Positions 7,030 to 11,052 of a DNA stretch of 11,052 nt are shown one piece after another. How positions within the stretch are numbered: position 1 is the stretch's first letter; every line of letters starts with the position of its first letter. The translations under genes and the position numbers were made by a program. A model generated the notes under the pieces. It was not told where the DNA came from and did not search any database. It worked only from the letters and a program-made list of their open reading frames with translations. The DNA comes from an uncultured Clostridium sp. Its GTDB lineage: Bacteria > Bacillota > Clostridia > Clostridiales > Clostridiaceae. The stretch spans positions 1 to 11,052 of the forward strand of contig CAKVLD010000081.1 of assembly GCA_934755305.1 (NCBI GenBank), written 5' to 3'.

Positions 7030-8463
7030 CTATCTATAAATTATTTCATTATACATATTTAAATAAGAGTCTGCTGATCTGCTCCAACTGTTATCTGATT
7101 TCATAGCATGCCTAATTATCTTATTCCATTGCCTCTTATCATAATAAATGCCAATTGCATATTGAATTATATTAAACATTTCATCTGCATTAAAATTGGC
7201 AAAACTAAATCCATTTCCTGATTCATCATATCGGTTGTAAGCTTGAACAGTATCTCTTAAACCACCTGTTTCTCTAACTATAGGAATAGAACCATATCTT
7301 AAAGCTATAAGTTGTCCTAAGCCACAAGGTTCAAATAAAGATGGCATTAAGAACATATCAGAAGCTGCATATATCTTATGAGCCAAAGTATTATCAAATC
7401 TAATATTTGCAGATACTTTATCACCATATCTATAATCTAACCACTTAAAATGATCTTCAAAATTCTTATCTCCAGTTCCAAGTATGACAAGCTGAACATC
7501 TTGTTGTAATAATCTATCAGCTATATTGATAATCAAATCTATCCCTTTTTGCCTAGTTAACCTTGTTACCATTCCGATTAAAGGTGTGCTTCTACTTTGA
7601 TATAATCCTAATTCCTTTTGTAATTCTTCTTTATTGTCTAACTTAGTTTTAAGAGTATTTACATCATATTTTTTATAAATATGATTATCTGTCGCTGGAT
7701 TGAATTCATCATAGTCAATTCCATTTACAATACCTCTTAAATCCCATTCTCTACATCTTAATAATCCATCAAGACCTTCTCCATATTCAGGAGATTTAAT
7801 TTCATTAGAGTAACTATAACTTACTGTACTTATACGATCAGAATAATTAATTCCTCCCTTCATAAAACTTACTCCTTTATTAAACTCCAAACTTTTATTT
7901 TTATATGGTTCATAATCATATCCAAATAATTCAGGCAAAATAACTTTATCAAAACAACCTTGGAATAAGATATTATGAATAGAATATACTGTTCTCATAC
8001 TGCAATAAAATAAATCTTTATAATACTCTAATCTTAGAAGTACAGGAATCATGCCTGTTTGCCAGTCATTACAATGTATTATATCTGGCTGCCAGTCTAT
8101 TTGCTTTAACATTTCTAAAACAGCTCTATCAAAGAATGCAAATCTTTCTGCATCATCATAATATCCATAAAGACCATCTCTATTAAAATATCTTTCATTA
8201 TCTATTAAATAATAGGTTACGCCATTCTCTTGATATTCAAATATTCCACAATATCTAGTTCTCCATCCCACAACTATGTTGAACCACTTCTTAAACCTAA
8301 GCCTATCTCTCATTTGCCAATTGATTTCTTTATATTTAGGAATAACAACCCTTACATCTACTCCTTTTTTTGCAAGTTCCTTAGGTAAAGCCCCTGCAAC
8401 ATCTCCAAGTCCTCCACTTTTAATAAATGGTGCAGCTTCAGATGCAACTAATAAAACCTTCAT
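7030..8463 (-). CDS. glgA: GlgA, glycogen synthase (ADP-glucose type, GT5)
   Basis: Transfers glucose from ADP-glucose to the non-reducing end of alpha-1,4-glucan in the cytoplasm. The 477 residues are typical of bacterial GT5 synthases. The N-terminal domain opens with MKVLLVASEAAPF and the ADP-glucose-binding KSGGLGDV (Lys15-Val22). HCNDWQTG (130-137) and SIHNILFQG (161-169) follow. The second Rossmann domain has GMVTRLTRQKG (297-307), holding the Arg301/Lys306 pair, and MPSLFEPCGLGQ (373-384) with the conserved Glu378. GlgA is distinguished from GT3 or UDP-glucose enzymes by the KxGGL loop and the EPCGL motif. Start is ATG (8461-8463), preceded by a GGGAGAGAG purine stretch. It is 21 bases after glgB and 23 before glgP, and ends in TAG. 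Nothing in it looks damaged. Confidence 0.97.
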   Translation of the reverse strand: MKVLLVASEAAPFIKSGGLGDVAGALPKELAKKGVDVRVVIPKYKEINWQMRDRLRFKKWFNIVVGWRTRYCGIFEYQENGVTYYLIDNERYFNRDGLYGYYDDAERFAFFDRAVLEMLKQIDWQPDIIHCNDWQTGMIPVLLRLEYYKDLFYCSMRTVYSIHNILFQGCFDKVILPELFGYDYEPYKNKSLEFNKGVSFMKGGINYSDRISTVSYSYSNEIKSPEYGEGLDGLLRCREWDLRGIVNGIDYDEFNPATDNHIYKKYDVNTLKTKLDNKEELQKELGLYQSRSTPLIGMVTRLTRQKGIDLIINIADRLLQQDVQLVILGTGDKNFEDHFKWLDYRYGDKVSANIRFDNTLAHKIYAASDMFLMPSLFEPCGLGQLIALRYGSIPIVRETGGLRDTVQAYNRYDESGNGFSFANFNADEMFNIIQYAIGIYYDKRQWNKIIRHAMKSDNSWSRSADSYLNMYNEIIYR

Positions 8464-8484
8464 AAATATTCTCTCTCCCGCCTA

Positions 8485-10740
8485 TTATTTATTTATATTT
8501 TTCTTTTCTATCTTGTTATCCTTAGCTACTTCAACTACTTCTTCTATTTCTGACTTTACAATATCTTCTTTTATATCTTTAATCTTTAATACAACAGTAG
8601 CCATTGGTGGAACCTTTATTTTTACTGAATATTGTTGATTATGGAAAGGTTCCTTCTCAGAATATATAGGTGTTCCCATTATTTGTCCTGACCCTCCATA
8701 CTTTATATCATCAGTATTAAATATTTCTTCATATTCACCTAAGAAAGGTACTCCAACCTTATAGTCATAATATACACATGGTGTAAAATTATTAATAAAT
8801 ACTAATGTATCTTCATCATCTTTACCTCGTCTCATGAATATTAATATACTTTGATCTTTATTTTCTGGATCAATCCATGAGAATCCATCAAAGTTATAAT
8901 CTAATTCCCAAAAAGCTTTATTTTCAAGATATAGATGATTTAAATCTCTAAAGAACTCATGTGTTTTCTTATACATATCATCATCTTCCATTGATATCCA
9001 CTCTAAACCTTCATATTCACGCCATTCTATATATTGAGCAAATTCATTTCCCATAAAAGTTAACTTCTTGCCAGGGTGAGCCATCATATATGATACGAAA
9101 ACTCTAACTCCAGCAAACTTATTCCATTTATCTCCCCACATTTTATTTAATAAGGATTTCTTACCATGAACAACTTCATCATGAGATAATGGTAAAATAA
9201 AGTTTTCTGAGTAGTTATACATCATTGAAAAAGTTATATTTTTATGATGATATTTTCTATATTGAGGATCTATTCCCACATACTCTAAAACATCATTCAT
9301 CCATCCCATATCCCATTTAAAATTAAATCCTAAACCATCTTCTTCAATTGGCTTAGTTATTTTAGGCCATGCAGTTGATTCCTCTGCTATCATAAGAGCA
9401 TTTGGAAATTCTGTTAATACAGCCTTATTAAGCTCTCTTAAAAATTCCATACCTTCTAAGTTACCATTTCCACCATATTTATTAGGTACCCACTCTCCAT
9501 TAGATCTATCATAATCTAGATATAATATACTAGAAACTGCATCAACCCTAATTCCATCAACATGAAACTCTCTAAGCCAATATAATGCATTAGATATTAG
9601 ATAACTTTTTACTTCTGGTCTTCCTAAATCAAAGTTACAAGTACCCCATCCCTTATTTTCAGCTCTCCATCCTTCTTGATATTCATAAGCAGGAGCTCCA
9701 TCAAATTTATATAAACCATTAGCATCTTTACAAAAATGACCTGGAACCCAATCAAAAATAACTCCTATATCTTCGTTGTGAAGAGCATCTATTAACTTTT
9801 TAACACCTTCTAAATTTCCATATCTAGTAGTAGGTGAATAATAACCAGTTCCTTGATATCCCCATGAAGCATCTAATGGATGTTCTACTATTGGCATTAT
9901 TTCAACATGCGTATATCCCATATCTTTTACATACTTAGGTAATTCTTCACTTAATTCTTCATATGTTAAAAATTCACCATTATCTTTCCTTTTCCATGAT
10001 CCTAAGTGTACCTCATATATATTTATAGGACTTTCAAAAATATTGACTTTCTTTTGTTTCATAAGCCACTTTTTATCATTCCACTTATATTTATCAGATT
10101 CATAAAGTACAGATGCATTATTAGGTCTTAATTCACTTTGTATTGCATATGGATCAGATTTATATTCCCCTCTATTTCCATACTTATCTACTAAACAATA
10201 TTTATATAATTGTCCAACTGAAAGTTGCTCAAAAAATCCACTCCATAATCCATGTTCTGTAACCTTATCTAGCTTAAACTCATCTCTTACTTCGAAGTTA
10301 TTAAAATCACCAACTACATATACTGATGTAGCATTTGGTGCCCAAGTAGTAAACCTTACACCTTTTACTCTTGATTCTGTAGTAAAATGAGCACCTAAAA
10401 TATTATATGCTTCAAAATTTCTACCTTCGTGAAATAGATACATATTAAAATCAGTTAAATCATGTTTATTTAACTTTCTACCATGAACTTCACTATTTTT
10501 TAATTCTTCTTTTGCTACCTCATCTATATTTGTTGCATTTTTATTTACTATGCTTTTTTTAGTATTAGTTGAAACCTTTTTTGATGTACTTCCTTTATAT
10601 CTAGCTTTTTTACTATTTCTCTTATTTGAAGTTTTCTTAGTATTCTTTTTAACTATATCTAAACTTTTTTCTTCTATTGTTTTTGCAACAGCTTCTTTTT
10701 CTTTTATACCTAAAATATCTTGATTATTTTTAATCTCCAA
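8485..10740 (-). CDS. glgB: GlgB, 1,4-alpha-glucan branching enzyme (GH13) with basic N-terminal extension
   Basis: Cuts alpha-1,4 chains and reattaches them by alpha-1,6 links to branch glycogen. At 751 residues it is about 90-110 longer than usual clostridial or bacillar GlgB. The extra part is an N-terminal tail (about 1-94) rich in Lys, Ser, Thr and Asn (densest at 31-69), plus a charged C-terminal tail (about 722-751). The normal enzyme begins at DLTDFNMYLFHEG (94-106). A CBM48 domain follows (about 110-205), then the barrel with DWVPGH (330-335), GIRVDAV with nucleophile Asp400 (396-402), IAEEST with catalytic Glu453 (451-456) and LSHDEVVHG with His520-Asp521 (518-526). The start is TTG (10738-10740), backed by AAGGGAGG eight bases upstream; the next in-frame Met is residue 100, inside the conserved core, so no better start exists. 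It is the first gene of the operon. Confidence 0.96.
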   Translation of the reverse strand: MEIKNNQDILGIKEKEAVAKTIEEKSLDIVKKNTKKTSNKRNSKKARYKGSTSKKVSTNTKKSIVNKNATNIDEVAKEELKNSEVHGRKLNKHDLTDFNMYLFHEGRNFEAYNILGAHFTTESRVKGVRFTTWAPNATSVYVVGDFNNFEVRDEFKLDKVTEHGLWSGFFEQLSVGQLYKYCLVDKYGNRGEYKSDPYAIQSELRPNNASVLYESDKYKWNDKKWLMKQKKVNIFESPINIYEVHLGSWKRKDNGEFLTYEELSEELPKYVKDMGYTHVEIMPIVEHPLDASWGYQGTGYYSPTTRYGNLEGVKKLIDALHNEDIGVIFDWVPGHFCKDANGLYKFDGAPAYEYQEGWRAENKGWGTCNFDLGRPEVKSYLISNALYWLREFHVDGIRVDAVSSILYLDYDRSNGEWVPNKYGGNGNLEGMEFLRELNKAVLTEFPNALMIAEESTAWPKITKPIEEDGLGFNFKWDMGWMNDVLEYVGIDPQYRKYHHKNITFSMMYNYSENFILPLSHDEVVHGKKSLLNKMWGDKWNKFAGVRVFVSYMMAHPGKKLTFMGNEFAQYIEWREYEGLEWISMEDDDMYKKTHEFFRDLNHLYLENKAFWELDYNFDGFSWIDPENKDQSILIFMRRGKDDEDTLVFINNFTPCVYYDYKVGVPFLGEYEEIFNTDDIKYGGSGQIMGTPIYSEKEPFHNQQYSVKIKVPPMATVVLKIKDIKEDIVKSEIEEVVEVAKDNKIEKKNINK

Positions 10741-10748
10741 CCCTTAAA

Positions 10749-10756
10749 CCTCCCTT
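10749..10756 (-). promoter_or_regulatory. Ribosome binding site that fixes the TTG start of glgB
   Basis: The minus strand reads AAGGGAGG, then an eight-base spacer and TTG at 10740. This is a strong Shine-Dalgarno match at normal spacing. No in-frame ATG or GTG lies close by, so TTG is accepted as the start and the Lys-rich tail is accepted as translated. Confidence 0.85.
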
Positions 10757-10758
10757 AA

Positions 10759-10819
10759 TCAGATAGCAATTAATTCGTTCTGATACTTTCCATTTTTTTC
10801 ATAATACTATTCTATCAGA
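10759..10819 (-). repeat. Overlapping inverted repeats in the glgB promoter and leader
   Basis: Minus-strand arms are TCTGATA (10813-10819, overlapping the extended -10), its exact complement TATCAGA (10779-10785), and TCTGAT (10758-10763), which can pair with ATCAGA of the middle arm (10779-10784). The first pair spans the promoter and can only act as DNA, since its distal arm is upstream of the predicted start. The second pair is in the transcribed leader, two bases before the Shine-Dalgarno site. They could be an operator or a weak leader hairpin. The arms are only 6-7 bases, so chance is possible. Confidence 0.35.
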
Positions 10820-10837
10820 CTAATTGGAAATTTTCAC
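10809..10837 (-). promoter_or_regulatory. Sigma-A promoter of the glycogen operon
   Basis: On the minus strand a -35-like GTGAAA (10832-10837, four of six consensus bases) is followed by 17 bases and TAGAAT (10809-10814). TGA before the -10 makes an extended -10. The predicted start is near A10802, leaving a leader of about 62 bases before the glgB TTG. An A/T-only tract (about 10838-10885) upstream could act as an UP element. It sits about 50 bases downstream of the second rRNA terminator, so the operon has its own promoter. No further clear promoter was found in the short gaps inside the operon, so all six genes are probably one transcript. Confidence 0.65.
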
Positions 10838-10889
10838 CTATTTTTTTATAAATAATTAAAAAAAATTTAATTTGCTTTAATTTTAAAAA

Positions 10890-10933
10890 AAGACGGCTTA
10901 TATCTATTAAAATTAATAAACATAAACCGTCTT
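10890..10933 (-). terminator. Second intrinsic terminator after the 5S rRNA
   Basis: Arms 10890-10909 and 10914-10933 form a 20-base-pair hairpin with a four-base loop. On the minus strand it has three G-U wobbles, all of which become A-C mismatches on the plus strand, so it is built for leftward transcripts. It has a GC-rich base (AAGACGG/CCGTCTT), and the stem runs straight into further U, giving a run of seven. It backs up the first terminator eight bases upstream. Confidence 0.9.
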
Positions 10934-10941
10934 AAAACACA

Positions 10942-10971
10942 AAAAGCTATCGACATTAGTCGATAGCTTTT
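10942..10971 (-). terminator. First intrinsic terminator of the right-hand rRNA operon
   Basis: A perfect 13-base-pair stem (10942-10954 with 10959-10971) closes a four-base loop, seven bases after the predicted 3' end of 5S rRNA. On the minus strand the stem ends in GCUUUU, followed by U and a GUGUUUU stretch. The position and perfect pairing make it the terminator and probable 3' boundary of the rRNA precursor. Confidence 0.92.
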
Positions 10972-10978
10972 ATTCTTA

Positions 10979-11052
10979 CCTGGCAACGTCCTACTCTCCC
11001 ACACGGTCTCCCATGCAGTACCATTGGCGCTATAGAGCTTAACTGTCCTGTT
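10979..11052 (-). rRNA. rrf: 5S ribosomal RNA, 3' part (cut by the window edge)
   Basis: The minus strand holds about 74 bases of a 5S gene of roughly 117. Recognisable parts are GTTAAGCTCTATAGCGCC, GGTACTGCATGGGAGACC and TGTGGGAGAGTAGGACGTTG ending CCAGG, the conserved 3' helices of bacterial 5S rRNA. The 5' part lies right of the window. The exact 3' end is set at the CCAGG that normally pairs with the 5' end, with an uncertainty of one or two bases. It is the last gene of an rRNA operon reading leftward, in the same direction as the glycogen operon. Confidence 0.95.

Noticed and set aside
10774..10780. Spo0A-box-like GAACGAA on the minus strand in the glgB leader
   Set aside because: Only four of seven positions match TGTCGAA, and it lies downstream of the promoter. 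Sporulation-linked control of granulose is known in clostridia, but this site does not support it.
10769..10802. Possible ten-residue leader peptide (MKKMESIRTN) upstream of glgB
   Set aside because: Its ATG falls at the predicted transcript start, with no room for a ribosome binding site. It has no run of regulatory codons and no attenuator hairpin after it.
10825..10836. CcpA cre-like TGAAAATTTCCA across the glgB -35
   Set aside because: It lacks the central CG and the expected symmetry of a cre site; the match is mostly AT composition.
10864..10882. A/T-only inverted repeat AATTAAA-TTTTT-TTTAATT upstream of the glgB promoter as a third terminator
   Set aside because: The stem is all A-T with no GC pairs and would be too weak. 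It is better regarded as part of the AT-rich upstream tract of the promoter.
1..11052. CRISPR array, insertion sequence, phage, toxin-antitoxin or wholly new system
   Set aside because: No spaced direct repeats, transposase, integrase, target-site duplications or unknown multi-gene cassette were seen. Every large gene belongs to a known glycogen or GH13 family.

Overview
The window is AT-rich, with Shine-Dalgarno sites of the GGAGG/GGGG type, short intergenic gaps, a TTG and a GTG start, and low-GC ribosomal RNA flanks. Together with the GlgC/GlgD pair this points to a Bacillota genome, most probably Clostridium in the strict sense, where glycogen is stored as granulose. The genus is inferred from protein and rRNA flavour; no search was run.

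Layout: everything functional reads on the minus strand, right to left. At the right edge (10979-11052) is the 3' part of a 5S rRNA gene, the end of an rRNA operon, followed by two strong intrinsic terminators (10942-10971 and 10890-10933). A promoter at 10809-10837 then starts a six-gene glycogen operon: glgB (branching enzyme), glgA (glycogen synthase), glgP (glycogen phosphorylase), a cytoplasmic GH13 alpha-glucanohydrolase of the neopullulanase/cyclomaltodextrinase type, glgC (ADP-glucose pyrophosphorylase) and glgD (its non-catalytic-looking paralogue). Gaps between genes are 21, 23, 13, 42 and 23 bases. The operon ends at a near-perfect 40-base terminator (351-390). Left of that lie about 140 bases of AT-rich spacer, two rRNA-type promoters (near 178-208 and at 82-110) and a leader with a boxA-like element (39-51). 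These belong to a second rRNA operon whose 16S gene should begin just left of base 1.

How the genes work together: GlgC with GlgD makes ADP-glucose from glucose-1-phosphate and ATP. GlgA polymerises it into alpha-1,4-glucan and GlgB adds alpha-1,6 branches. GlgP releases glucose-1-phosphate again, and the GH13 enzyme probably handles short branches or limit dextrin that GlgP cannot attack. Synthesis and breakdown are therefore encoded on one transcript, so flux direction must be set largely by enzyme regulation.

No wholly new system is visible. The points most worth a second look are the placement of the operon between two co-oriented rRNA operons, the Lys/Ser/Thr/Asn-rich N-terminal extension of GlgB, the loss of catalytic motifs in GlgD, the GH13 enzyme coupled to glgP, and the duplicated promoter module upstream of the left rRNA operon.
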